IMG/VR virus record: IMGVR_UViG_3300047560_001441
Coordinates: 1-52,561 of that record
Strand: one strand, 5' to 3'
From: a virus
Length of the DNA: 52,561 nucleotides
Shown here: one piece after another, positions 43,633 through 49,988 of the stretch
Numbering within the stretch: the first letter of the stretch is position 1
Layout: the number at the start of each line of letters is the position of its first letter
Translations under genes and position numbers: made by a program
The notes under the pieces: generated by a model
The model's input: only the letters and a program-made list of their open reading frames with translations
Told to the model about the DNA's origin: nothing
Databases searched by the model: none

Positions 43633-44540
43633 TCGGAAGCCAACTTCTTAAAGAAGCTCAAGTCTTCGTCATCATCATCCCAATTACTCTCTTGCTTTGG
43701 AATAGAAGGAGCAGCTGCTGCCTTTTGAGGAACAGGGAATGCTTCATCTTCATCTACTGAAGATGATTGGCGAGATGAAGAAACATCAACATTACCCAAA
43801 GCCTTCTCAAGACGCATCTTCAATTCATCATAGGACTTGAAGTGTTTGAGATCAAGAAGCTCTTGAAGTGAATGTTGTGATTCCCAGATCTTCTTAATCT
43901 GATCATCATCTTGGGCTACAGGTGAGGGTGAATCAAACTCTGACTTATCATAGTTACGATAACCTTCAACTTGACGAATCTTCAACTTGAAATTAGCACC
44001 ATCCCAGAAGTCAAATGGATTGACTGCCTTCTCATCAGCAAATTGTGGATGCATTGCTTCATTGATCTTATCAAAGATCTTCTTACCATACTTGAACAAG
44101 AATACCTTACCTTCGTTTTCTGGACGGGTAGGATCCTTAACAACAAGAATGTTAGAATAGAAAGAAAGACGGCGCTTCTGCTTGCGTACAATTTCTTTGT
44201 TAGATTCAATTCCAGAGTTCCAGAGCTTTGTGTTCATTTCTGAAACAGGATCTGGCTTCTGAAAAGTGGTCAAACTCTTTTCGATATACCAACCACCAGG
44301 ACCTTGGAACCCATGGTCCCAAATGCGTACGAACGGCACGTCTTCACCAGCTGGGGCGGGAAGAAAACGAATGATCGCATAACCGTTTCCGGCTTTGTCA
44401 ACATCGGGTTTCCAGTAACGGTCGTCGTTGTTTGAGTTGTCCTGGGAAACTTGATTACTGTTGAGCTTGCTGAGCTCGGATGTGAGTTTGTCAAAGTTAG
44501 ACTTACGATTTTGTTTGAGTGCTTCAAAATTAATAGTCAT
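43629..44540 (-). CDS. 32: Single-stranded DNA-binding protein gp32
   Basis: 303 residues, like T4 gp32 (301). The N-terminal cooperativity region has FEALKQNRKSNFDKL. The core contains YAIIRFLPAPAGEDVPFVRI, WDHGFQGPGGWYIEKSLTTF, DPVSEMNTKLWNSG and FLFKYGKKIFDKINEAMHPQ. The C-terminus is the acidic tail WDDDDEDLSFFKKLASD that recruits partner proteins. No cysteine occurs, so the zinc module of T4 gp32 is lost, as in marine relatives. It coats ssDNA in replication and recombination. The gene is preceded by a sigma70-like promoter (44600-44572) and a GGAG ribosome site. Confidence 0.95.
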   Translation of the reverse strand: MTINFEALKQNRKSNFDKLTSELSKLNSNQVSQDNSNNDDRYWKPDVDKAGNGYAIIRFLPAPAGEDVPFVRIWDHGFQGPGGWYIEKSLTTFQKPDPVSEMNTKLWNSGIESNKEIVRKQKRRLSFYSNILVVKDPTRPENEGKVFLFKYGKKIFDKINEAMHPQFADEKAVNPFDFWDGANFKLKIRQVEGYRNYDKSEFDSPSPVAQDDDQIKKIWESQHSLQELLDLKHFKSYDELKMRLEKALGNVDVSSSRQSSSVDEDEAFPVPQKAAAAPSIPKQESNWDDDDEDLSFFKKLASD

Positions 44541-44571
44541 AGTATTCTCCGTTGTGTGTTACGATATATTA

Positions 44572-44600
44572 ATTGTATGATATTTTGTATATAATATCAA
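44572..44600 (-). promoter_or_regulatory. Sigma70-like promoter of gene 32
   Basis: On the minus strand TTGATA (44600-44595), exactly 17 bases, TACAAT (44577-44572). Transcription should start near 44565, about 25 bases before the ATG. The spacer contains an inverted repeat (TGATATT at 44599-44593 and AATATCA at 44584-44578), a possible operator or small hairpin. The -35 overlaps the end of gene 59. Confidence 0.65.
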
Positions 44601-45169
44601 GAGAATTTATTTCTCAAGATACTACAATATTTATCCTTGTCATACTCAAGGAATGGATGTAGCTTCTTACAATTTAAAGCTATTTGTGGCCAAAGAACTG
44701 TGTCAGTAATTTCTTTATTCCATTTAGAAAAGAAACGGACACAATCTTGAATAATGATGAATGACTCTTTGCAGATTTTTTTGCGTGTGAGTAGAGTGAG
44801 AAGATAGGGATAGTCACCAGATTTTACTTCAAAGTTGGCATCAAAGTTTTCTAATAAATTGTCAATATCATTTTCAAATGTATATTGCATTGTTTGCTTA
44901 CGTCTAAGAAAATCATTATATTTAAATTGATGATCAACTGAAAACATATCACCAATCCACATCTTAGAATTTTCAGAAAAATTAGCTACTAAAAATGTCT
45001 TAGGATCTTCATGTTTTGAGAGCTTGTAAAACATATATTTGTCTTTACGAATCTCAAAAGAATGCTCTGATACATTTGTCTTACCATTATACTTTATATA
45101 ATCATAAGAGGAGGATGTAAAGTGATTCTTAAGAGCAACAAATAATTTATAGGCTTCAAAAGGACTCAT
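44597..45169 (-). CDS. 59: Loader of DNA helicase gp59
   Basis: 190 residues. Matches T4 gp59 in order: SPFEAYKLFVALKNHFTSSS, YDYIKYNGKTNVSEHSFEIR, KDKYMFYKLSKHEDPKTFLV, ENSKMWIGDMFSVD and the helical C-terminal half with ESFIIIQDCVRFFSKWNKEI and LHPFLEYDKDKYC. gp59 loads helicase gp41 onto gp32-covered forked DNA. It lies between gp33 and gp32 in a replication/late transcription cluster. The start overlaps the gp33 stop by four bases. Confidence 0.9.
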   Translation of the reverse strand: MSPFEAYKLFVALKNHFTSSSYDYIKYNGKTNVSEHSFEIRKDKYMFYKLSKHEDPKTFLVANFSENSKMWIGDMFSVDHQFKYNDFLRRKQTMQYTFENDIDNLLENFDANFEVKSGDYPYLLTLLTRKKICKESFIIIQDCVRFFSKWNKEITDTVLWPQIALNCKKLHPFLEYDKDKYCSILRNKFS

Positions 45170-45405
45170 ATAGGCAATCTACCAGAACGTCTCACAAGGT
45201 TTAAATTTTCTGCTTCAATTTGAATTCTTGCTTTTAATACTGTGCTCTGTTTGATGAGGGAGGCAGCAGTCTCCACTTCAATATTATTAGATTCACAATA
45301 ATGCATAACCGCATCAAAGTATGTTAAATTTTTTACTGATGCTAGCTTGTCTATTTCTTTAACAAAGTCAGCAGAAGATTTTACATTAGCAATTTTCATG
45401 AACAT
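45166..45405 (-). CDS. 33: Late promoter transcription accessory protein gp33
   Basis: 79 residues; matches short gp33 proteins of marine T4-like phages: SADFVKEIDKLASVKNLTYF, DAVMHYCESNNIEVETAASL and KARIQIEAENLNLVRRSGRL with a terminal PI. gp33 bridges RNA polymerase and the sliding clamp, co-activating transcription from TATAAATA late promoters such as those seen here. Adjacent gp59 supports the call. ATG 45405 is used; an in-frame Met two codons later is possible. Confidence 0.85.
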   Translation of the reverse strand: MFMKIANVKSSADFVKEIDKLASVKNLTYFDAVMHYCESNNIEVETAASLIKQSTVLKARIQIEAENLNLVRRSGRLPI

Positions 45406-45432
45406 TCTTTTATAATATATGTTGGTAGGATG

Positions 45433-45440
45433 TATAAATA
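45433..45440 (+). promoter_or_regulatory. Late promoter TATAAATA for GIY-YIG gene
   Basis: Perfect late consensus on the plus strand, 66 bases before the endonuclease ATG. The leader would include the hairpin at 45453-45480 and an AAAGGAG ribosome site at 45492-45498. Confidence 0.6.
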
Positions 45441-45452
45441 TATTTGTATTGT

Positions 45453-45480
45453 GTTAGTCGCGGATGGCCGTCCCACTAAC
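45453..45480 (+). promoter_or_regulatory. Hairpin in endonuclease leader
   Basis: GTTAGT (45453-45458) pairs perfectly with ACTAAC (45475-45480). The interior can add a GGA/TCC stem around GGCC. It is markedly GC-richer than its surroundings. It could modulate expression of the endonuclease, or act on the minus strand as a terminator/insulator upstream of gp33. Confidence 0.45.
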
Positions 45481-45506
45481 TCTAAATCTGTAAAGGAGAT
45501 TCAGCT

Positions 45507-46001
45507 ATGAACAAACATCATTATACCGGCTATATTTATATTTGGCAAGATACAATTGCAAAATTGTATTATGTAGGTGGCCATTTTGGTAAAGTAGAAG
45601 ATTCATATATTTGTTCTAATAAACCAATGAAGAGAGCATATAAGTTAAGACCTCATACTTTTAAATTTAGAGTGTTAGAATATGTGTTTGGTGATACTAA
45701 AGATTTAAGAATTAAAGAACAAAGATGGCTTAATATGATAAAAGATAGCGAACTGCTTTTATCTGAGAATGTTTTAAATAGAACAGCACGTTATTATAAT
45801 GTTAAGAAAAACGCTGCTGGTGGAAATGGTTTAGGTACAAATAAAGGTAAGTCTACTATAGGTGGTTGGAATAGAGGTCTTAAAGGTGTTCAACTTTACT
45901 CTGATCAAACTAGAAAAAAAATGTCTGATAAAAAGAAAGAATACTGGGCTAGGAAAAAAGGTGAGCCCGTTCTGTTTCTAGGTGGAGCTCATACCCAATG
46001 A
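45507..46001 (+). CDS. GIY-YIG homing endonuclease (164 aa)
   Basis: The GIY-YIG core is present: YTGYIYIWQD (GIY part, residues 6-15), YYVGGHFGK (YIG part, 21-29), and the catalytic Glu of IKEQRWLNMI (Glu71). The C-terminal half has the lysine/glycine-rich DNA-binding layout of NUMOD3-type modules (NKGKSTIGGWNRGLKG, YSDQTRKKMSDKKKEYW). Such free-standing enzymes copy themselves into related phages. It lies on the strand opposite its neighbours, between gp33 and a tmRNA gene, and its last codons are antisense to the tmRNA 3' region. It has its own late promoter, and AAGGAG is its ribosome site. Confidence 0.85.
   Translation: MNKHHYTGYIYIWQDTIAKLYYVGGHFGKVEDSYICSNKPMKRAYKLRPHTFKFRVLEYVFGDTKDLRIKEQRWLNMIKDSELLLSENVLNRTARYYNVKKNAAGGNGLGTNKGKSTIGGWNRGLKGVQLYSDQTRKKMSDKKKEYWARKKGEPVLFLGGAHTQ
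45954..45995 (-). terminator. Rho-independent-like terminator of tmRNA
   Basis: On the minus strand GGT(AT)GAGC pairs with GCTCACC across a 20-base loop, and the right arm is followed immediately by TTTTTT (45959-45954). It lies just downstream of the tag ORF and overlaps, antisense, the end of the endonuclease gene. Confidence 0.5.
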
Positions 46002-46003
46002 GA

Positions 46004-46048
46004 TCAAGCCGCTAGGCGAGATTCAAATGGAGCGTTATCATTCGCTGC
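46004..46048 (-). CDS. tmRNA proteolysis tag (AANDNAPFESRLAA)
   Basis: Fourteen codons plus TGA inside the tmRNA coding piece. Starts at the resume codon GCA (46048-46046). The AANDN start is like alphaproteobacterial tags, and the end LAA is the standard ClpXP degron. It is translated only by ribosomes switched from a stalled mRNA, so it has no ribosome site or ATG. Confidence 0.85.
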   Translation of the reverse strand, partial: AANDNAPFESRLAA

Positions 46049-46117
46049 ATTTACGAGTTTGCTTCAGTCTCGATCTTGTCTTTACTACACCTGTCGATCC
46101 TATTTCACCCCCATCAA

Positions 46118-46168
46118 AGATACACCAGCCTGGCCAGCTTTCGTATTAAATACTATAATGGTGTATCT
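46118..46168 (-). other. tmRNA internal spacer with 10-bp stem
   Basis: AGATACACCA and TGGTGTATCT form a perfect stem enclosing a 31-base loop between the CCA end and the 5' acceptor strand. In permuted tmRNAs this spacer is removed to yield two RNA pieces. Confidence 0.75.
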
Positions 46169-46242
46169 ATGGTGGAGGCGGAGGGTATCGCACCCTCGTC
46201 CAGTATGTCTATTCCACTAGATGTCAACAACATCAGCAATTA

Positions 46243-46250
46243 TATTTATA
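46243..46250 (-). promoter_or_regulatory. Late promoter TATAAATA of tmRNA
   Basis: Perfect late consensus on the minus strand. A start six bases downstream gives G46237, immediately before a GATGT/ACATC hairpin (46234-46220) that would cap the 5' end of the acceptor piece. Confidence 0.7.
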
Positions 46251-46269
46251 GTATGAAATTAAATAAAAA

Positions 46270-46422
46270 TCAACGTTTCTTTTTAACAGAAGAACCTTTC
46301 CACTTAGACCCTCCTGATTTTTTCCATTTAGTTTTACCGTTAGATTTTACTTTACTAAATGTAGAAGATCCTTTTTTATTTTTTACAACTTTAGTATTTT
46401 TTGATTTAAATAAATTAAACAT
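46270..46422 (-). CDS. 50-residue highly basic protein
   Basis: Starts MFNLFKSKNTKVVKNKKGSS and ends SSVKKKR. It has 17 lysines and one arginine in 50 residues, no Asp or Glu, and two Trp in repeated (K/S)KWK contexts. The ATG overlaps the end of the exonuclease gene (AATGTTTAA), with AGACAGG upstream as ribosome site, so it is translationally coupled. It is probably a nucleic-acid- or RNA-binding peptide; no family is recognised. It lies between the exonuclease and the tmRNA promoter. Confidence 0.65.
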   Translation of the reverse strand: MFNLFKSKNTKVVKNKKGSSTFSKVKSNGKTKWKKSGGSKWKGSSVKKKR

Positions 46423-47119
46423 TATACCTGTCTCTGTATTGTTGTCTTACATCCATCAATTGTTTAATGTAGAGATCTCGACGTTCTTCAAAGTATTGAG
46501 GTTCTTCATTATCAACTGAAATAAGAATTACAATTCTATTAATGGGTATATTATATCTTTCTTCAAACATAACAGCATAGGCAGAAGCTTGACAAAAGTA
46601 ATTTGTAATGTATTCTCTGTTCTTATGTTTTCTGGAGGTCTTAAAGTCAATGATTGACAACTTACCCTTCCACTCAGCCACACAATCCACTGTACCCGCC
46701 ATTTGTAGATAATCAGAATATAGTCTGGTTTCTTGAACATACACATTATCAATGTTAGTATCAATTAGAGGTTTGATAGCTTGAAAATTGAGAGTATCAT
46801 TAAAACTATATTTGTCAGTATCAATCTCAGCATTATCAATATAGTTTTCTAGTAGCTGATGTATTCGTGTTCCACGAGTTGCAGCTGTTGAACTAATTCT
46901 ATTAGCCTCTTCTTCACCAACCCGTCTGCGCCATTGTTGAATAGCCTTCTCACTCATTAATCCAGTAACAGTAGTTACTGAAGGATAGGTAGCACCGGTA
47001 GGTGTCTTATAGTACCTACCGGTTTCAGTGTTTACTTGTTCTAGTATTACTTCATTCTCAGGGATCTTTTTGAGATGTGTGAAGTGCTTGCGTTGGGCTA
47101 AAATGTCCTTGAGATGCAT
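46415..47119 (-). CDS. PD-(D/E)XK exonuclease, RecB/Cas4-like (234 aa)
   Basis: Nuclease motifs in order: GTRIHQLLENYI with His87, VQETRLYSDYLQMAGTVDCV with Glu130 and Asp145, LSIIDFKTSRK with Asp158 and Lys160, and QASAYAVMFEE (Gln177, Tyr181). This is the RecB/lambda-exonuclease-like metal-binding core. It probably takes part in DNA processing, recombination or host DNA degradation. ATG 47119 is chosen; the longer reading to 47140 would need a TTG start. Overlap with the end of PhoH is 62 bases, unusually long for this region. The N-terminal 45 residues (YYKTPTGATYPSVTTVTGLM) are typical of phage versions. Confidence 0.85.
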   Translation of the reverse strand: MHLKDILAQRKHFTHLKKIPENEVILEQVNTETGRYYKTPTGATYPSVTTVTGLMSEKAIQQWRRRVGEEEANRISSTAATRGTRIHQLLENYIDNAEIDTDKYSFNDTLNFQAIKPLIDTNIDNVYVQETRLYSDYLQMAGTVDCVAEWKGKLSIIDFKTSRKHKNREYITNYFCQASAYAVMFEERYNIPINRIVILISVDNEEPQYFEERRDLYIKQLMDVRQQYRDRYNV

Positions 47120-47858
47120 TGTGTAATATTCCGGTTTCAATCATATTCTTTTTAATTATAAAGTCTTTAACAAGCCCGGATCTTACAATATCATTTTCTA
47201 CAAATTCAATGCAAGAGAAATACTTAGGCATCTTAGAAAGGATCTTCATGAACTTATGAATACCTTCTCTTTCATCATCCCATTTTAGATCAGTCTGTCT
47301 ATAATCTCCACAGAAAATAATCTTACTGTTGTGACCAACTCTTGTGATGATTGTATTTAATTCTTGATATGTCATATTTTGACATTCGTCGACAATTATA
47401 ATTGTATTGTCAAGAGTGAGACCTCTTAGGAATGATGATGTCTCAAAATTAATAATGCCTTTTTGTTTTAGTATTTCGTAGGCATCGCCTCTGTTATAAA
47501 GTTCATTACAGATGGCTTGGTAAGGGGCTTCATATACTTTGGATTTTTCTTTTATTGAACCTGGTAGGAAACCCATATCTCGGGAAGGGACTACGGAGCG
47601 AATTATTGTGACACTATTATAATCTCTATACTCTTCTAGTTCTGATAAAGAGAGGTAGAGGGAAATAAAAGATTTACCTGTACCTGGAAGACCATGAATG
47701 AGGAGATTTTTACCGTTGATAAATTCTTTGAATACTTTTTCCTGGTTTAGTGTCTTTGGTGTTATTGTTTTTAGTTCGAGGTTATTCTTTGTTTGTTTTT
47801 GCTCCTGACGCTTTTGTTGTTTAATTAGTCTCTTTTCAGCGCGAGATAGTCTTTCCAT
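47058..47858 (-). CDS. phoH: PhoH-like ATPase (266 aa)
   Basis: P-loop protein: Walker A GLPGTGKS at residues 56-63, then VTIIRSVVPSRDMGFLPGSI, Walker B TIIIVDECQNMT, and the PhoH signature GHNSKIIFCGDYRQTDL. PhoH ATPases are widespread in marine phages; the role may be in RNA handling or stress, and the substrate is not certain. The start ATG at 47858 has AAGAGG seven bases upstream and does not overlap the preceding gene; the longer GTG start at 47900 is less likely. The N-terminus is Lys/Arg/Gln-rich. Confidence 0.9.
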   Translation of the reverse strand: MERLSRAEKRLIKQQKRQEQKQTKNNLELKTITPKTLNQEKVFKEFINGKNLLIHGLPGTGKSFISLYLSLSELEEYRDYNSVTIIRSVVPSRDMGFLPGSIKEKSKVYEAPYQAICNELYNRGDAYEILKQKGIINFETSSFLRGLTLDNTIIIVDECQNMTYQELNTIITRVGHNSKIIFCGDYRQTDLKWDDEREGIHKFMKILSKMPKYFSCIEFVENDIVRSGLVKDFIIKKNMIETGILHNASQGHFSPTQALHTSQKDP

Positions 47859-47868
47859 GCGGTACCTC

Positions 47869-48105
47869 TTACCATGTGTTAATAGTATTTCTCCTCCCAC
47901 TACCTTTCTTAATCTTTTTCAAAACATCACGAAAACCAGAGTCAGGCTTTCTAAGGCCTAACCTGGTTGGGTCAACTATATTAGGGGCAGATAATACTTG
48001 TTGAAGATGTGGATTGTTTTCTACGTAGGCATCGTATTCAGAGATTGGCATAGAGATGTCAAACTCTTTATTTGTCTTTGTATCATAAAAAGTATAGTTA
48101 GCCAT
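47869..48105 (-). CDS. Conserved small T4-like phage protein (78 aa)
   Basis: Starts MANYTFYDTKTNKEFDISMP, continues ISEYDAYVENNPHLQQVLSA and ends with DSGFRDVLKKIKKGSGRRNT. This organisation (an N-terminal 'YxFxD' strand, 'ISEYDxYVxxNPHL', then 'DSGFxDVLKKI') is common in small FmdB-like proteins of T4-like phages (from memory), but the zinc-binding cysteines of FmdB are absent. ATG 48105 with GAGG just upstream is preferred over 48147. Function unknown. Confidence 0.72.
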   Translation of the reverse strand: MANYTFYDTKTNKEFDISMPISEYDAYVENNPHLQQVLSAPNIVDPTRLGLRKPDSGFRDVLKKIKKGSGRRNTINTW

Positions 48106-48295
48106 TCGCCTCGATACCTTTGGACTTCCAGTATGCCTGAACGTCATTTTTATTTAGCGGATCTAATCCCTTAGAAAGCATTTCTTCTTCAACTAAATCT
48201 TCCAAATATGCTTTTTCGTTTAGATTTCTTGGATTATAATGTTCATCAATCATATTAGAAATTATCTGTTTATTACTATCAAGAATCTGCGGCAT
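48098..48295 (-). CDS. Small acidic hypothetical protein (65 aa)
   Basis: A 65-residue helical acidic protein (MPQILDSNKQIISNMIDEHY, LEDLVEEEMLSKGLDPLNKN, DVQAYWKSKGIEANG). No family is recognised. It overlaps both the gene before (by 17 bases) and the gene after (by 8 bases), which argues for a real, coupled coding sequence in the run of small genes downstream of RNase H. Confidence 0.6.
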   Translation of the reverse strand: MPQILDSNKQIISNMIDEHYNPRNLNEKAYLEDLVEEEMLSKGLDPLNKNDVQAYWKSKGIEANG

Positions 48296-48464
48296 TTAAT
48301 TCGTTCCTAACTTTCTGTTGAACTCGTTTAACTGCTTCTGGTTCATGCTCATTAAAAACTACAAGTGTTTCTGTAACACCTTTTTTATGACCAGCCAACC
48401 AATAATAAAATGCTACACCTGCCATAAGCAAGGTGTAAAGTCCTGCGGTAATAAAATTATCCAT
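48279..48464 (-). CDS. Small single-span membrane protein (61 aa)
   Basis: Residues 5-24 (ITAGLYTLLMAGVAFYYWLA) form one likely transmembrane helix, followed by a positively charged GHKKG turn and an amphipathic, charged C-terminal half (EPEAVKRVQQKVRNELNAAD). Topology would leave the C-terminal helix in the cytoplasm. Its start and stop overlap neighbours, supporting expression. Possible host-takeover or lysis-accessory function, but no evidence is direct. Confidence 0.62.
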   Translation of the reverse strand: MDNFITAGLYTLLMAGVAFYYWLAGHKKGVTETLVVFNEHEPEAVKRVQQKVRNELNAADS

Positions 48465-48658
48465 TAGTCGTCTTCATATGAGAGGAGTCGGTCTAAATTT
48501 TTAGAGCGAAGAGCATTATCATAATTGCGATAATGCTTTTGCATTTTTTCTCGTCTTACTTCTTTAAAACTTACATTTTCTTCTTCAATATAATTATTAT
48601 TAAATGATTTCTTTTTATTTTTGAAATCAGATTTATTAAATTTATTGGAGTTGTTCAT
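48464..48658 (-). CDS. Small Asn/Lys-rich protein (64 aa)
   Basis: A 64-residue, polar, Asn/Lys/Ser-rich protein (MNNSNKFNKSDFKNKKKSFN) with a helical charged second half (VSFKEVRREKMQKHYRNYDN, LDRLLSYEDD). The N-terminal half is probably disordered. Linked by one-base or four-base overlaps to both neighbours. No family is recognised. Confidence 0.6.
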   Translation of the reverse strand: MNNSNKFNKSDFKNKKKSFNNNYIEEENVSFKEVRREKMQKHYRNYDNALRSKNLDRLLSYEDD

Positions 48659-49083
48659 CCTGAGAGAAGTCCTGGAAAAGCAGCCATTACTATTTCTTTA
48701 GTTATGCCTTTATAAGGGCACTTTTTATCCTTCATAGCAACAAGAAGTTGTGCGTCATCTGCACTTACTGTTTCTAACATTTGGATAAAAATTTGCTCAC
48801 GTTTAGTTTTTGTAAGGTTGGGATTACCATTTTCCGCCAACAAATAAAATCGTGATACTTCAGAATGAATGGCTTTGGGTTCATCAAACTGATTTGGTTT
48901 ATAAGGTGGTGCTCCCTCTGGGAGAGGAAATTTGACATTGTCGTCAAACATACCTTGTAGAATAGATCTCACAGTATAATTACCGTTTTGTTTTAGAGCT
49001 TCTATTCTTTCTTCTTTCTTTTTAAGTTCATTAATTTTAGCTAATACTTTAGCCACAGAGTTCATTTTAAATTCAAATGACAT
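48655..49083 (-). CDS. Conserved T4-like phage protein, DUF6433-like (142 aa)
   Basis: Contains VRSILQGMFDDNVKFPLPEG, APPYKPN, FYLLAENGNPNLTKTKREQI, FIQMLETVSADDAQLLVAMK and FPGLLSG. This LPEGxPPY... REQ(L/I)FIQ(L/M)LE pattern is conserved in many T4-like phages. I recall it as a DUF6433-type family, but that assignment is from memory. It sits immediately downstream of RNase H with start/stop overlap, suggesting a replication-associated role. No catalytic motif is seen. Confidence 0.72.
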   Translation of the reverse strand: MSFEFKMNSVAKVLAKINELKKKEERIEALKQNGNYTVRSILQGMFDDNVKFPLPEGAPPYKPNQFDEPKAIHSEVSRFYLLAENGNPNLTKTKREQIFIQMLETVSADDAQLLVAMKDKKCPYKGITKEIVMAAFPGLLSG

Positions 49084-49928
49084 TAGAAATCACCTACATT
49101 TTCCATCATATGTTTTAGTTTATGTGTTATAAAATAGTTGAACAGTTTACTCTTATCCTTGTTTTGTTCACTGATGTATTTATTAAGAACCTCATCTTTA
49201 ATACTATCCGGAACCATTGATAGATCAACCATATGTTTATTACGCATAAAGTTTCTATCTGTTGCACTGTCTAACAATACAGCTCCATCATTATAGATTT
49301 TGTTTATTTTTTTCTGGGTCAGAGGTTTCTGTCTTTTATCAGTTACAAACGTATCATCATCTGATAAAACATTAGGTACACCATCACCGGCATCACCTTT
49401 AAGAATATGTTCTACAAGGTAACGCTCTGGATTATCATGATTGATCCATTTCTTACGAACCGGATCATATTGTTTTACGTTGGGATAGGTGTGTAATTGA
49501 ACAAAGTCTTTATCTCCAGAAAGGATAAGAATCTTTTCTGGTATATTAGATGTTCTTACTAAAGATGCAATAATATCATCTGCCTCGGCCGAGTCAACTT
49601 GAATGACTGGATAGGGAAAATAATCTTTAATTTCTTGCTTCACCTTATTAAAGATTTCAAAGACATTTGTCCAATCAATCTCAGAAGATTCTCTGTTCTT
49701 TTTACGATTAGCTTTGTAATAAGGAAATACTTGCTTACGCCAATAGTTCTTATCATCACAGGCAATAACCATCTCACCATATTCTTCACCAAACTTTTGT
49801 TTGTAAGAACGTAGTGAATTAATTACCATATGACGAAACAGCCCTTCTTCAATAGGGATATTCGTATGGTTCCCAATCTGCATCATAAGATTGGATATCA
49901 TGACCTGGTTAAAATCAATAAGTATCAT
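49083..49928 (-). CDS. rnh: RNase H / 5'-3' flap exonuclease
   Basis: 281 residues in the T4 RNase H (FEN-1-like) family. Metal-binding acidic residues occur in expected blocks: Asp5 in ILIDFNQ, Asp58-Asp59 in ACDDKNYWRKQVFPYYKANR, Glu115/Asp117/Asp118 in VDSAEADDIIA, Asp139/Asp141 in LSGDKDFVQL, and the helix-hairpin-helix-like KGDAGDGVPN with Asp179 and Asp182. It removes RNA primers and adjacent DNA during lagging-strand synthesis. It has its own sigma70-like promoter at 49988-49960, separating it from the genes upstream. Confidence 0.93.
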   Translation of the reverse strand: MILIDFNQVMISNLMMQIGNHTNIPIEEGLFRHMVINSLRSYKQKFGEEYGEMVIACDDKNYWRKQVFPYYKANRKKNRESSEIDWTNVFEIFNKVKQEIKDYFPYPVIQVDSAEADDIIASLVRTSNIPEKILILSGDKDFVQLHTYPNVKQYDPVRKKWINHDNPERYLVEHILKGDAGDGVPNVLSDDDTFVTDKRQKPLTQKKINKIYNDGAVLLDSATDRNFMRNKHMVDLSMVPDSIKDEVLNKYISEQNKDKSKLFNYFITHKLKHMMENVGDF

Positions 49929-49959
49929 TTTATAATTTCCACATTAATCTACATTAATA

Positions 49960-49988
49960 ATTATATAGTATATAGATTATGTGATCAA
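49960..49988 (-). promoter_or_regulatory. Sigma70-like promoter of rnh
   Basis: On the minus strand TTGATC (49988-49983), exactly 17 bases, TATAAT (49965-49960). Start expected near 49953, about 25 bases before the ATG. The -35 lies in the last codons of the 117-residue gene. A direct repeat ATTAATGT (twice, 10-base period) follows in the leader. Confidence 0.6.

Larger units (their letters stand above)
45960..46237 (-). ncRNA. ssrA: Permuted two-piece tmRNA (ssrA)
   Basis: Circularly permuted tmRNA. The acceptor piece (about 46237-46170) ends with a T-arm (GAGGG TGCGATA CCCTC, 46197-46181) and CGCCTCC then ACCA. A 57-base spacer with a perfect 10-pair stem (46168-46159 with 46127-46118) follows. 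The coding piece begins GGGGGTG at 46112. GGGGGUG and CGCCUCC form a 7-pair acceptor stem with G-U wobbles. After GGATCGACAGG and a small pseudoknot-like stem (CGAG/CTCG) comes a tag frame starting GCA at 46048, reading AANDNAPFESRLAA then TGA. A CTCAT/ATGAG hairpin follows. The 3' end of the coding piece is approximate. Confidence 0.9.

Noticed and set aside
43629-44540. Missing zinc site in gp32 as a novelty
   Set aside because: No cysteines are present, but loss of the T4 zinc module is usual in marine T4-like gp32 proteins as far as I recall, so it is not counted as new.
45455-45506. tRNA-like look around CTCTAAATC
   Set aside because: The would-be anticodon stem does not pair, no T-arm with a proper loop follows, and the segment is explained by a hairpin and the ribosome site of the endonuclease.
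46076-46519. Open frame of 147 codons on the plus strand
   Set aside because: It is antisense to the tmRNA, the 50-residue basic gene and the end of the exonuclease gene, has no ribosome site and a low-complexity Phe/Leu-rich translation. It is treated as a shadow frame.
47119-47140. Longer start for the exonuclease at 47140
   Set aside because: It would use TTG and enlarge an already long overlap with PhoH; ATG at 47119 is available.
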